This document shows positions 9,318 through 17,903 of a stretch of 64,000 nucleotides of DNA, piece by piece. Location: NCBI RefSeq assembly GCF_035917995.1, contig NZ_CP109131.1, positions 5,828,001 to 5,892,000 on the forward strand, in the 5' to 3' direction. Positions within the stretch are counted from its first letter, which is position 1; each line of letters starts with the position of its first letter. The notes under the pieces were generated by a model that searched no databases, had not been told where the DNA came from, and worked only from the letters and a program-made list of their open reading frames with translations. Position numbers and translations under genes: made by a program. The DNA is from Streptosporangium sp. NBC_01755 (lineage in GTDB: Bacteria > Actinomycetota > Actinomycetes > Streptosporangiales > Streptosporangiaceae).

Positions 9318-9676
9318 CCAGTCAAGGAAGGGGTAGCCCAGGTAAGGGTTTCGGTCGGTGTCCGAGAGGTCTCACCCACCACTGCCAGATCTGCGGCGAC
9401 CGTCTCACGCTCCACCGAGACTTCTACGCCGAGGGAGCCCATATCCGCCCGCTCGGAAAGCCGCACAACGGCCCTGACGAGCCCGACAACCTGCTCTGCC
9501 TCTGCCCTAACCACCATGTTCTGTTCGACTGGGGAATGCTCACCATCCAGGCTGACCTCACGGTGATGGACATGATGTCCGGCACTCCGCTGGGCCTACT
9601 CAGGCTTGCTTCGAACCACGAGATCAACCCGGAGCATCTGGCGTACCACCGGAAGGTCATCGCAGAGCGGGGCTGA
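9318..9676 (+). pseudogene. Internally deleted copy of the ScoMcrA-like HNH gene
   Basis: From 9318 to 9376 the sequence matches the leader of the intact HNH gene (22814-22872); from about 9377 it matches that gene's HNH domain to the stop (CQICGDRL, GAHIRPLGKPHNG, NLLCLCPNHHVLF) and some 55 bp beyond. The intervening ~930 bp, including the start and N-terminal domain, are missing. The frame is open but lacks a proper start. It is therefore an internal-deletion derivative. If expressed, it would give a bare HNH domain. Confidence 0.75.
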
Positions 9677-9728
9677 ACCGGCAACGAGCCTGAGAATCTG
9701 TCGGCCGCTCTCTGTCGAAGTGACCGGT

Positions 9729-10937
9729 CTAGAGAGCCAGGTTGCCGATCGGAATGCGTTCGTCTTCGTCGCGGAGCTGCCACCACATGCCGGTGGTGCG
9801 AATGTCGGCGGTGATTCCGAACCGGGTGTGGTCCGGCTTGCCCCGGTCGGCCCACCACCACCAGGCACCTTCCACTCGATGCCAGATGTTCTGGGTGCCG
9901 CCCCAGGTGACGGTGCCCTCTCCGGGGTGTCCGGGCAGCGGGATGCGGGCCCAAACCGCCCCGTCGGGTCGCTGAAGTTGTACGGCGAGTGCGCCGGTGG
10001 CGTCGTCGTGGTGGTAGACCAGTTCGAGGCCGGGAAGCAGTCCTCCCAGGAGTAGACGGAAGGCGTAGTTGGCCTGGATGTCGGTCGCGCTTACCGTGCT
10101 GTCCCTGGTCCCCGAGACAGGTGCGTACGTGGGCCGTCGCGGCTGCTCGTAGGTGCGTTCGCTATGGCGGGAGGCCATGAAGCGGCCGGTGGTTGAGGTG
10201 AAGCGGCCTTCGGCACGCAGGCCCTCGCCGACGGTCAGACGAGCTAGACCACCCTCGATGCCGGACGTGACGTCGGTGAGGATCACCCCGCCTGGGCGGG
10301 TCTGTTCCAGCCAGGCCCGGGGGATGGCCGTCACCGAACAGGTCGCGATGATCCGGTCGTACGGAGCGTGCTCGGGGAAGCCGTGGCGTCCGTCGCCGGA
10401 GATGAGAGCGGGCTTGAAGCCGATCGACGCCAGTCGTTCCCGGGCGGCCTCGACCAGGGCGGGGTGGATGTCAACGGAGTGCACCCGCCGGTCGCCCAGT
10501 ACGTGGCTGAGCAGCGCGGCGTTGTAACCGGTGCCGGTGCCCACCTCCAGGACCCGCTGTCCGTCCTCCACCCGGAGGTCTTCGAGCATGCGCGCCATCA
10601 GTGACGGCGCGGTGCTGGAAGAGGTGGCGATCCCGGTCATCCCGCCGCCGTCCGTTGGCGCGACGGTGTCCTCGTCCAGGGCGGTGACCAGGGTGGTGTC
10701 GCTGTAGGCGGCGTCCAGCCATGCCTCGCGGTCGCCGTGGTCCAGCGGGCACCACACCGTGATCCCGCGTGCGTCGGTCCCTTGGGTGAACAGGCGCGGC
10801 ACGAACACGTGCCGGGGAACGTGGGTGAACGCGTCCATCCAGCGCGGGGAGATCAACGCCCCGGCTTGCTCCAGACCTGCGGCCATCGCGTCGAGTCTGC
10901 GCCGTATCTCGGGGGAGGGCGACTGGTGGGTGTTCAT
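9729..10937 (-). CDS. PIMT-type O-methyltransferase of a graspetide cassette
   Basis: A 402-residue SAM methyltransferase of the protein-isoaspartyl methyltransferase type. It has AGALISPRWMDAFTHVPRH (the PIMT N-terminal region), GIATSSSTAPSLMARMLEDL and the SAM-binding VLEVGTGTGYNAALL. The last 150 residues form an extension (NIWHRVEGAWWWWADRG). Such enzymes next to ATP-grasp ligases methylate an Asp of a cyclised peptide, which then collapses to an aspartimide, as known for fuscimiditide. Its start overlaps the ATP-grasp stop by 4 nt. Together with the precursor's Asp-Gly this makes an aspartimide-bearing product likely. Confidence 0.85.
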   Translation of the reverse strand: MNTHQSPSPEIRRRLDAMAAGLEQAGALISPRWMDAFTHVPRHVFVPRLFTQGTDARGITVWCPLDHGDREAWLDAAYSDTTLVTALDEDTVAPTDGGGMTGIATSSSTAPSLMARMLEDLRVEDGQRVLEVGTGTGYNAALLSHVLGDRRVHSVDIHPALVEAARERLASIGFKPALISGDGRHGFPEHAPYDRIIATCSVTAIPRAWLEQTRPGGVILTDVTSGIEGGLARLTVGEGLRAEGRFTSTTGRFMASRHSERTYEQPRRPTYAPVSGTRDSTVSATDIQANYAFRLLLGGLLPGLELVYHHDDATGALAVQLQRPDGAVWARIPLPGHPGEGTVTWGGTQNIWHRVEGAWWWWADRGKPDHTRFGITADIRTTGMWWQLRDEDERIPIGNLAL

Positions 10938-11902
10938 GGGGTGACTCCCTGGAGCTCGTCGGCGATGGCTTCGGAGATCGGCAGGCCGGTGGCGTGCTGG
11001 ATCCAATCCCACTGGCCGCACGGGTTCACCTCCAGGAACCAGTACTGCCCGTACGGATCCACGATGAAGTCCAGTGCTCCGAAGCGTAACCCCAGCAGGT
11101 TCATCAGTGCGAGGACACCGGTGCGGACCTCGGCCGGGACCTCGGTGACCTCGTACCGAAGCGACCCGTAGTCGGCCCGCCAGTCCTCATGGGCGGTGGT
11201 GCTGCCCGCGTGGATCTCGGCGGCGAGCAGGCGTTCCCCGACGACGGTCAGCCGTACCTCGTGGGACTTGGGCACCCACGCCTGGAACAGGTGGGCGGTG
11301 GTCTCGATGCCCGTCAGGTCCTCCAGCATCAGGGGGGTCAGGCGACGGGTGTAGACGGTCTTGAGACAGTCGCCTTCGATCAGCATTGGTGAGGCGACCG
11401 GCTTGGTCACGATCGGGCCGCCGACGTGCTCGGCGAAGGAACGTACTGCGTCAGGCCGGTTGGTGATGAGTGTTTCGGGGATGCGGAGGCCGGCTCGGCG
11501 GGCCATGTCAAGCTGCACGGGTTTGTACTCCGCCCGGGACATCGCGACCGGATGGGAAACCCATCGGCATTCCAGCGCGGTGAGAACCCCGCCGAAACCC
11601 GACCGGGCCTGAGCGGCGGCGAACCGTCGCTCAGGCCCGCTCATCCCGGCCTCGAACCGGAACGCCGTGGGGGTGCGGTAATAAACCGCCCGCACACGGC
11701 CGAGGTCGGCGCCACGGTGAGCGGTGACCAGCGAGCCCGCCCAGGAGTGGGCAGCACCGATCCGCGCGTCCAACGCCATGTCCTGGGGAAACTCCGCGGT
11801 GTCCATCCGGAATACCTCTGCCCCCCGCTCGGTGAGGGTCTGCACCACACGGTCGGTCGGCCAGTCTCCCCGGTCGGCCAGCACCAGGATGGGGTTCGGC
11901 AT
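10934..11902 (-). CDS. tgmB: ATP-grasp peptide ligase (TgmB-like graspetide cyclase)
   Basis: A 322-residue ATP-grasp enzyme. It begins PNPILVLADRGDWPTDRVV, has VYYRTPTAFRF, GGPIVTKPVASPMLIEGD in the ATP-binding part, and the metal-binding GALDFIVDPYGQYWFLEVNP near the end. Members of this family make ester or amide links between side chains of a precursor peptide. The ATG at 11902 overlaps the precursor's TGA (TGATG), and its own stop overlaps the methyltransferase start, so precursor, ligase and methyltransferase form one transcript. Confidence 0.92.
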   Translation of the reverse strand: MPNPILVLADRGDWPTDRVVQTLTERGAEVFRMDTAEFPQDMALDARIGAAHSWAGSLVTAHRGADLGRVRAVYYRTPTAFRFEAGMSGPERRFAAAQARSGFGGVLTALECRWVSHPVAMSRAEYKPVQLDMARRAGLRIPETLITNRPDAVRSFAEHVGGPIVTKPVASPMLIEGDCLKTVYTRRLTPLMLEDLTGIETTAHLFQAWVPKSHEVRLTVVGERLLAAEIHAGSTTAHEDWRADYGSLRYEVTEVPAEVRTGVLALMNLLGLRFGALDFIVDPYGQYWFLEVNPCGQWDWIQHATGLPISEAIADELQGVTP

Positions 11903-12237
11903 CAGTCCTTCGGGCCTTCGTCCAGGCTCGGTGGGTTGTTCGGGTCCCCGTCGACGACGGTCGGCTTGTTCGTGGCCATGTAGGGCAGCAGGCCGCCACC
12001 GAGTTGGAGGGAGATCTGCCGCTCGTCGTCGTAGAACGTCTCGGAGATATGCGTGGCCTGTGTGCGGTCGGGAACACGGGCGAGCCTCAGGATCCACGGC
12101 CGAGACCCGGTTATGGAAGGTTGCTCGCCGCTCGGGAGGACCTGCCCCTGCGCCGGGACCATCGGGAACATCTCGCGGACGCTCGCGATGGTCGTTCCAG
12201 GCTGCTCCACCGATGTCGTGGGATCGAGTACGGTCAT
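11902..12237 (-). CDS. tgmA: Graspetide precursor peptide (TgmA-like)
   Basis: A 111-residue precursor with a long leader and short acidic core. The leader carries SRPWILRLARVPDRTQ (residues 45-60), the conserved PW-x-LR recognition motif of ATP-grasp-modified RiPPs. The C-terminus holds PTVVDGDPNNPPSLDEGPKD with candidate donors (Thr93, Ser104) and acceptors (Asp98, Asp106, Glu107, Asp111). Asp96-Gly97 is a good site for aspartimide formation by the neighbouring PIMT enzyme; which residues are linked is inference. The ATG at 12237 has GGAAAGGAAAG upstream and fits better than one five codons earlier. Confidence 0.85.
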   Translation of the reverse strand: MTVLDPTTSVEQPGTTIASVREMFPMVPAQGQVLPSGEQPSITGSRPWILRLARVPDRTQATHISETFYDDERQISLQLGGGLLPYMATNKPTVVDGDPNNPPSLDEGPKD

Positions 12238-12483
12238 CGCTTTCCTTTCCATCTTCGGGAAATGGTGCAGTGGTCTGAGGAAACCTGGATCTGACATTAG
12301 GAATCAGCGGTGCCTGCGGCAAGGGCGCGGATGCGTCGCAACGCGTCACGGGTGCGTCGTTAGTACGCCATGAGCAATGGAACAGCGCGAGTGAGAGGTA
12401 TAAAAAGAGCAAGCCTTCTGGCTCATTGCTTTAGGGAAGAATGTAGTCATCCCATATCTTTCGATGAAGAACAGGTGCAATCC

Positions 12484-13830
12484 ATGCCAAATCGGCAGAG
12501 CCTTCTCAAAGTTCTCCTGGTAAAACGGCGCCTGACGTCACGCGCAGCGTTCGCCGCAGAGTATGACAGGGTCGCTCGGCAGCTCAGCAAGGCTCTGGTC
12601 GGAACCGCCCCCAGCAGAGAGCAGTTCACCAGATGGCTGTCATGCGGAGTCAAAACACGGCCTCGTTCCGATCACTGCCGTGTGCTGGAGCGAATGTTTC
12701 CCGGATATGAAGTAGATGCGCTCTTAGCACCCTACGATCCAGTTGTAGCTTTTACGGATGTGAATACCAACTCTTGCAAAGAAGGGGAGACGGACACGAA
12801 CCGGCGAGAAGTGTTTAGATTCGGCATGGCGACGATGGCCGCAGGGCTCGTCGAGAACGTATGGAACGGCCCTGATCTCCTCGAACAAGTCCTTGACTCG
12901 GGCAATGTCGGTGAAGGCCGCCTGCTACTGCTGGAGCAGGAGAGCGAACGACTCGGGCAGCGGGTCGTAAAGGTTCCCCCGACGAGCCTGCTGCAGGAGG
13001 CGTTGCTTCACCTGTCAGGTGTACGGGGCCTGCTCGGACAGAGACAGCCGGTCGATGTCCAGCGGCGCCTGGCAAGGGTCGGCGCCCAACTCGCCACCGT
13101 GGTTGGTGAGATCCTGTTCAACTCCAACCAGTTCCCCCTCGCCCGGCGCTGGTATCTCGCCGCGGCACGAGCAGCCCGCGAGGCGGAGGACGGTTACCTC
13201 GGAGACATCGTTCTGGCCGGCGCGGCTTATCTGCCCACGTACGCGGGCGAGCCACGAGAGGTGCTCGCCCACATCCTTCCCCGCCTGGAGCAGGGACCGT
13301 CACCCAGTCCGGCGATCGCCTGGCTGTGGGGGTTCGCGGCCAAGGCGTACGCGGCTCTCGGGGATCAGCCCGCGTTCGAGCGCGCGATCGAGGCATCCCG
13401 GCTTTCCCTGGAGCAATCCTCCCCGGACACGGTCCAGCCGGGAATCTTCTCTTTCCTGCCGGAGAAGCACGCCTTCTACGAAGCGCGTGGCCGGGTGGAC
13501 CTGCGAGACACCGAGGGGGCCGCCGCAGCGGCGGCCAGGGCACTGGCGACCTACGATCTGACCGACACCACCGAACCCGCACTGGTGCGTTTCGAACATG
13601 CCTCCGCGCTCGCCCAGGCAGGAGAGATCGAAGAGGCATACCGGATCGCTGTCGGAGCCATCACCGACCCGCACACCTTTCACAGCGTCAGCGTGGTGAC
13701 CCGTGCCCACGAATTCGGAACCCTGCTCGACCCGGCAGGCCAGATCGTGCGTGAATGGCGGGAAGTACTCGCCGGCCTGTCAGCTCCCGACGCCTCTATC
13801 TCCGCACTTTCCCCCGTACCGAGGACCTGA
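12484..13830 (+). CDS. Helix-turn-helix regulator with helical repeats, divergent from the graspetide operon
   Basis: A 448-residue regulator with a DNA-binding head of about 85 residues (SLLKVLLVKRRLTSRAAFAA, REQFTRWLSCGVKTRP) and a long C-terminal array of TPR-like helices (ARRWYLAAARAAREAEDG, HASALAQAGEIEEAYRIAV). It is divergently placed 246 nt from the graspetide precursor and probably controls that operon, perhaps by sensing a small peptide. I chose ATG 12484, with AGGTG 8 nt upstream; an ATG at 12370 is possible. Codon 81 is a TTA (12724-12726), rare in such genomes, so translation may depend on bldA. Confidence 0.75.
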   Translation: MPNRQSLLKVLLVKRRLTSRAAFAAEYDRVARQLSKALVGTAPSREQFTRWLSCGVKTRPRSDHCRVLERMFPGYEVDALLAPYDPVVAFTDVNTNSCKEGETDTNRREVFRFGMATMAAGLVENVWNGPDLLEQVLDSGNVGEGRLLLLEQESERLGQRVVKVPPTSLLQEALLHLSGVRGLLGQRQPVDVQRRLARVGAQLATVVGEILFNSNQFPLARRWYLAAARAAREAEDGYLGDIVLAGAAYLPTYAGEPREVLAHILPRLEQGPSPSPAIAWLWGFAAKAYAALGDQPAFERAIEASRLSLEQSSPDTVQPGIFSFLPEKHAFYEARGRVDLRDTEGAAAAAARALATYDLTDTTEPALVRFEHASALAQAGEIEEAYRIAVGAITDPHTFHSVSVVTRAHEFGTLLDPAGQIVREWREVLAGLSAPDASISALSPVPRT

Positions 13831-13832
13831 CC

Positions 13833-14312
13833 ATGACCGAAGCCCGCACCCTGCTGGAGAAGTACGTCACGGCGGGGAAGCTCATGCAGATAGCCACCCT
13901 CGGTGCAGATGGGGCGCCACTGGCGTGCAGCGTCTGGTACGACCCCCACTTCGCTCCTGACCTACTGCGATGGATCTCCCGCCACGATCGTGCCCACAGT
14001 GTCAACATCGGATGTGATCCGCGGGTCGCCGGAGCGATCGTCGCGATTCCGCTGGACGGGCTCGGCCAGACGGCACGCGGCGTGTCTTTCATCGGGAGGG
14101 CACAGGAGCTTCCTGTAACGGGCATTGACCAGCAGGTCGCACGGTTCGTCGCCCGCTGGCCCGCTGCGGCTGATGCCCTGGATCTGACGAAACTCGCGGC
14201 CGGGCAGACTCCGACACGGTTGTACGAGGTCGCGGTCACCGAGTGGGTGCTGTTCGACGAGGAGAACTTCCCCTGGGAGCCTCGCCAGACAGTGGCCGCC
14301 ACCGGTATTTGA
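13833..14312 (+). CDS. Pyridoxamine 5'-phosphate oxidase-like flavin or F420 split-barrel protein
   Basis: A 159-residue protein of the FMN/F420-binding split-barrel superfamily: LLEKYVTAGKLMQIATLGAD and GAPLACSVWYDPHF (strands 1-2), AHSVNIGCDPRVAGAIVAIP, and RLYEVAVTEWVLFDEENF at the end. Members reduce or oxidise small molecules or simply bind flavin; the substrate is unknown. It starts 2 nt after the preceding regulator's stop with GAGG at 8 nt, so it is co-transcribed with it. It may tailor or protect against the graspetide, but this is only context. Confidence 0.85.
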   Translation: MTEARTLLEKYVTAGKLMQIATLGADGAPLACSVWYDPHFAPDLLRWISRHDRAHSVNIGCDPRVAGAIVAIPLDGLGQTARGVSFIGRAQELPVTGIDQQVARFVARWPAAADALDLTKLAAGQTPTRLYEVAVTEWVLFDEENFPWEPRQTVAATGI

Positions 14313-14389
14313 CGGAGGAGTCATCGCATACCTGAAAAGGCGTCCCGCGTGGTGGTGTGATTCTTTGGCATCGGGCCTCGGAGGGCAGG

Positions 14390-14689
14390 TCAGCCGTTAG
14401 TACCTGGTGGTGAGTGCTGGAGTCCGAGGTCGTTCATCTGGGTCAGTAGATCCTGGACGTTTCTGGCTTCGATGGGGCCGGGGGCGTTGGGGAGCCAGGT
14501 GGGGAAGGCCCAGTAGCGGCGGGCCCAGCGGCGCCAGAGGATGACCCAGCCGGGGTGGCGGGCTTCCAGGTCGCGAGCCAGATCGGTTGCGTTGTCCGTG
14601 CTTGCCGCCTGGGGTCCGGTAGGTACGAGATCTGCTCCGCGACGGCGGCGGCCTTTGGGACTTGCCGGTGTGGCCACGGGAACCGTCAC
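14390..14689 (-). CDS. Small Trp/Arg-rich protein, copy 1
   Basis: A 99-residue protein of unknown function, with a low-complexity start (ASPKGRRRRG) and a conserved core HPGWVILWRRWARRYWAFPT. Small actinomycete proteins of this type (a W-x-I-W core, aromatic-rich) are often found near helix-turn-helix/ATPase regulators. The GTG start has GGAAA only 2 nt upstream, so the exact start is unsure. It is separated from the ATPase gene by 170 nt that contain two hairpins. The second copy (24191-24490) is almost identical, differing mainly near the C-terminus. Confidence 0.7.
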   Translation of the reverse strand: MTVPVATPASPKGRRRRGADLVPTGPQAASTDNATDLARDLEARHPGWVILWRRWARRYWAFPTWLPNAPGPIEARNVQDLLTQMNDLGLQHSPPGTNG

Positions 14690-14714
14690 TTTCCGTGGTG
14701 GCTGGGGTGGGGGA

Positions 14715-14804
14715 GGCCGGCGTCCCGGACGAGGGTGGGATCAGGTCCGTGGACGCCGGCCTTTTGTACGGTCCACGCCTGGCACGGGGGAGTCGGCGTG
14801 GACC
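14715..14804. terminator. Two adjacent hairpins between ATPase and small-protein genes, copy 1
   Basis: GGCCGGCGTCC at 14715-14725 pairs perfectly with 14751-14761, and GGTCCACGCC at 14770-14779 pairs with 14795-14804. A short T run follows the first arm on the plus strand. The pair is conserved in copy 2 at 24516-24605. It could end or attenuate the leftward transcript from the ATPase gene, or stabilise an RNA end; it lacks a strong U tract on the minus strand. Confidence 0.45.
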
Positions 14805-14859
14805 GGCTCCGGGGTGAGCGGGGATCGGGGGGATCCCGTCTGCCCGGAGGTCTGGGGGG

Positions 14860-15348
14860 TTAGGGCTGCTGGGGCTGGGTGGGGAGGTCGAACCAGACGC
14901 CGGTGCCGAGTTGGCCGGTGCCGCACAGCCGGGTCCATTGGGTGCCGCAGCGTCCGTGGGTGAGTTCGGTGACGATGCGCAGGCCCCGGCCGCCGAGTTC
15001 GAGGTCGTCGATGCGTTCGGGGATGTGCGGGGGGCGGTTCAACAGGTGGTCGATGAGGGTGGTTCCGGCTCCGGCGTCGACGACCTCGGCGCGGACGGGC
15101 AGGCCGTGGTCGTGCAGGAGGCGGAGTTCGTAGGGTCCTGGGGCGTAGCGGGTGGCGTTGGTGACCAGCTCGGAGACCACGATCTCCAGCTCGTCGAGCA
15201 CGTCGGCGGCCATGGGCAGCTTGGCCAGCTGGTCACGGAACAGCTCCCGGGCCCGCCGGGCGGCATTACAGCGAGGCAGGCACCAGGCGGTCACCCGGAA
15301 GCGTCCCAACGGTTTGTCGTGTTCGTCGAAGGGGCGGGGGCGTCTCAT
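14860..15348 (-). CDS. RsbW-like ATP-binding protein (anti-sigma/regulatory ATPase), copy 1
   Basis: A GHKL-fold ATPase of about 160 residues without a histidine-kinase phosphoacceptor domain. The N box is VLDELEIVVSELVTNATRYA, followed by VVDAGAGTTLIDHLLN (G1 box) and ELGGRGLRIVTELTHG (G2). It probably phosphorylates or binds a partner, like anti-sigma factors, and may work with the divergent regulator at 15556. The start is unsure: 15348 gives a length like the better-defined copy 2; longer frames reach 15540 but enter the promoter of the divergent gene. Confidence 0.8.
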   Translation of the reverse strand: MRRPRPFDEHDKPLGRFRVTAWCLPRCNAARRARELFRDQLAKLPMAADVLDELEIVVSELVTNATRYAPGPYELRLLHDHGLPVRAEVVDAGAGTTLIDHLLNRPPHIPERIDDLELGGRGLRIVTELTHGRCGTQWTRLCGTGQLGTGVWFDLPTQPQQP

Positions 15349-15555
15349 CGAGGTAAGAGGATCTTTGTTCAGAGATCCATCCATGGACGGCCGAAAATTC
15401 GAAGAATTCACTGGTTCATGCCACCCCTTCTTTTCGCATTGCCGTAGACCGGGCCGGTAATCCCCGCTTGACTGGACGGCACAAGAGTGCACTTTTCTGA
15501 GGGCCTGCCGCAGCGCGCGCAAGGGGGCGCAAATGTGCACTCAGGAGGAGGGGTA

Positions 15556-16935
15556 ATGGCGGAGCAGGCACCCAATGACCGATTGGCCCGACTTATCAAA
15601 GAAGCCGGGTTTTCTCGTAAATCGTTTGCTCGCGCGGTCCGGGGCGCCTCGGAGAACGCCGGAACTCCCATCAACTGTGATCACACGTCGGTGAGTCGAT
15701 GGCTGAACGGCATGCGGCCTCGCGGCGACACCGCAGGGCTGATCACCGCGACGTTGGGCCGAGCCCTGGGACGTACGATCACCCTCTCCGACGCCGGTCT
15801 GGCATCCTCGGCCAAGCTGCCGGTGGACCTGGGGCTGGCCTATCCCGAAGCGCTAGCCGAAGGGATGGAGACAGTCACGCAACTGTGGCAGGCCGACCTC
15901 GACGAGGCATCGGTCGCACTCAACGGACAAATCAACGCACGAGCATGGAACGACGCTTCTCTGACCTGGCTCCTCGCGATGCCGTTGTTCGTCGATGAAA
16001 GAGAATCTCGGATAGGCGAAGCCGACATCGCGCGATTCCGCGCCACGGTTGATCTGTTCGCGCAGATGGACAACCGGTTCGGCGGGGAGCATGCGAGACG
16101 TTCTTTCATTCACTATCTGAATACGGACGCCACCCGCCTTCTGCGTGGTCGGACTTCGGAGAAGACGAGCCCTCGTCTCGTCTCCGTGGTGGCTGAAGCC
16201 ACTCTTCTGGCCGCCTGGATGTCATACGACAGTGGCCTGCATGCCCTGGCTCAGCGCTACTTCATCCAAGCCCTCGGCCTGGCCCAGGCAGCAGACGACC
16301 GGCTGCTGGCCGCCGGTGTTCTCGATGCCATGAGCCACCAGGCCACCTTCGTCGGCCGATACCGCGAAGCCGTCAACCTGGCCCGAGCAGCACGCCAAGG
16401 AACAGCAGGGGCGGCCTCCCCGACGCTGACAGCGCACTTCCACACGATGGAGGCCCGAGCGCTGGCACGCCTGGGCGATGCCCCTGCCTGTGATCGTGCT
16501 CTGACTCAGGCCGCACGGGAGTTCGAGCGGCGAAACCCCGACGACGACCCGGACTGGATCGGCTACTTCGACGAGGCCGAACTCGCCGCCGAGTTCGGAC
16601 ACTGCTTTCGCGACCTGGGACGCCCGGTGGCGGCCAGCCAGTACGTGACCCCGTGCGTCAGGACCGGCAAGGACGGCGAGTATCTGCGCAGCGACTTCTT
16701 CGCCACGATGGTTCTCGCGGACGCACACCTCGGCGCGGGAGAAGTAGAACAGGCGTGCCTGGTCGCCCTGGACGCGCTAAGAGCCGGTGAGCAGTTACGC
16801 TCGGCTCGCTGTGCGAGCTACCTTCGTGAGTTCTCGGTGCGGCTCATGCCAACGGTCACCTCCGCGGAACTCGGCGACTTCTATGATCAGGCCGCAGATT
16901 TCTCCCTGTGGCAGCAGGTGATGACGGCTCAGTAG
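15556..16935 (+). CDS. XRE-type regulator with TPR-like repeats (paired with the copy 1 ATPase)
   Basis: A 459-residue protein: a helix-turn-helix in the first 80 residues (LARLIKEAGFSRKSFARAV, DHTSVSRWLNGMRPRGDTAG), then a helical-repeat body (SGLHALAQRYFIQALGLAQA, CFRDLGRPVAASQYVTPCV). ATG 15556 follows GGAGGAGGGG. It is divergent from the ATPase gene, the usual pairing in actinomycete regulatory cassettes. One TTA codon (16795-16797) suggests bldA influence. Its 3' end overlaps the convergent phosphotransferase gene by 7 nt. Confidence 0.8.
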   Translation: MAEQAPNDRLARLIKEAGFSRKSFARAVRGASENAGTPINCDHTSVSRWLNGMRPRGDTAGLITATLGRALGRTITLSDAGLASSAKLPVDLGLAYPEALAEGMETVTQLWQADLDEASVALNGQINARAWNDASLTWLLAMPLFVDERESRIGEADIARFRATVDLFAQMDNRFGGEHARRSFIHYLNTDATRLLRGRTSEKTSPRLVSVVAEATLLAAWMSYDSGLHALAQRYFIQALGLAQAADDRLLAAGVLDAMSHQATFVGRYREAVNLARAARQGTAGAASPTLTAHFHTMEARALARLGDAPACDRALTQAAREFERRNPDDDPDWIGYFDEAELAAEFGHCFRDLGRPVAASQYVTPCVRTGKDGEYLRSDFFATMVLADAHLGAGEVEQACLVALDALRAGEQLRSARCASYLREFSVRLMPTVTSAELGDFYDQAADFSLWQQVMTAQ

Positions 16936-17846
16936 GGCTCCCAATCATCTCGTCCGGCGCCGGTCCTCAGCGCCCGGATCCGCTTGCGCACCTCGGCGGC
17001 GGCGCGCTCGTCCTGGCCCGCCTTCTGGCCGAGCCAGGTGACCATGAGGTATTCCCGGACGTCGCCCAGGACCCGATAGCCGGGCCAGCGCATCACATCG
17101 AAGCCGTAGGCGTTGGTGTAGGTGTCGTACTCCTGGGCGGTGTGCCAGCCGAAGCGTTCGTAGTAGATCGCGGTGAGGACCAGGTCCCACTCGCGAGGCC
17201 CCAGTGCGAAGCCGTCCAGATCGAGCAGCACCGGGCGGCCCGTACAGTCGCGGATGACGTTGCCCACGCTCGCGTCCCCATGGATCACACCCTGGGGAAG
17301 CTCGAAACTCAGCGCCGCGTACTCCTCGCGGAGTTGGGCCAGTCGCTCGCGCAGGAACAAGGCGTCCTCGGGGCTGAACCAGTCGTTGCCCGCGATCCGA
17401 TGTTCCGCCCGCGCGAAGGGCTCCAGTGGGGGGAGCCGTAGTCTGGCCGGTGCCTCCATCGTGTGGAGTCTGGTGAGCAGAGTGCCCAACTCGGCGGGCG
17501 AGGCGTAGTCCTCGGCCTCGGAGATCGACTCCCAGAACGTGACAACGCGCCCGTCCACGATGAGAGGCTGATCGAGGGGGAGCACACGGACGGAGGGGAA
17601 ACCTTCGGTGGCCAGCCAACCGGCTACCGCGACCTCCTTTCGGGCGTCATCCGCGTACGCCGTCGTCCGGCCGATGCGCGCGACGACGGGTGAGGCCAGG
17701 CGGTAGACCGCGTTCTCCCCGAGCCGGATCAACCGGGCGTTCGACGGATCAAGCCCGACTTGGGCGCAGGCCCGCAGAAGGGTGGCCTGGGTGCTCTCAA
17801 CGGTGAAGGGAGAAGTGGGCGATACAGCCGTTCGACTCTCGCTCAT
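16929..17846 (-). CDS. Aminoglycoside phosphotransferase/choline kinase-like protein
   Basis: A 305-residue kinase-like protein of the APH family. It contains LIRLGENAVYRLASPVVARI (the ATP-binding beta strands), the catalytic loop QGVIHGDASVGNV (HGD-x-x-x-N) and the metal-binding LLDLDGFALGPREWDL. APH-family members phosphorylate small hydroxylated molecules such as aminoglycosides, choline or homoserine; its substrate cannot be told. It stands alone, transcribed leftward, tail-to-tail with the regulator before it. Confidence 0.85.
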   Translation of the reverse strand: MSESRTAVSPTSPFTVESTQATLLRACAQVGLDPSNARLIRLGENAVYRLASPVVARIGRTTAYADDARKEVAVAGWLATEGFPSVRVLPLDQPLIVDGRVVTFWESISEAEDYASPAELGTLLTRLHTMEAPARLRLPPLEPFARAEHRIAGNDWFSPEDALFLRERLAQLREEYAALSFELPQGVIHGDASVGNVIRDCTGRPVLLDLDGFALGPREWDLVLTAIYYERFGWHTAQEYDTYTNAYGFDVMRWPGYRVLGDVREYLMVTWLGQKAGQDERAAAEVRKRIRALRTGAGRDDWEPY

Positions 17847-17903
17847 GCACCGAACGCTATCCCCTGCCTTGGGAACCGAGGTGTCCTAACGCAGAGGTGT
17901 TCT

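Larger units (their letters stand above)
14385..15265. repeat. 880-bp duplicated segment, copy 1
   Basis: Nearly identical in the same orientation to 24186-25066 (offset 9801 bp). The central part (about 14590-15080) shows almost no differences, while the two edges differ by several percent. The repeat covers the small Trp-rich gene, two hairpins and most of the ATPase gene, and stops inside that gene's 5' part. This looks like a duplication with later gene conversion. It is a site for recombination that could delete or invert the 9 kb in between. Confidence 0.9.
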
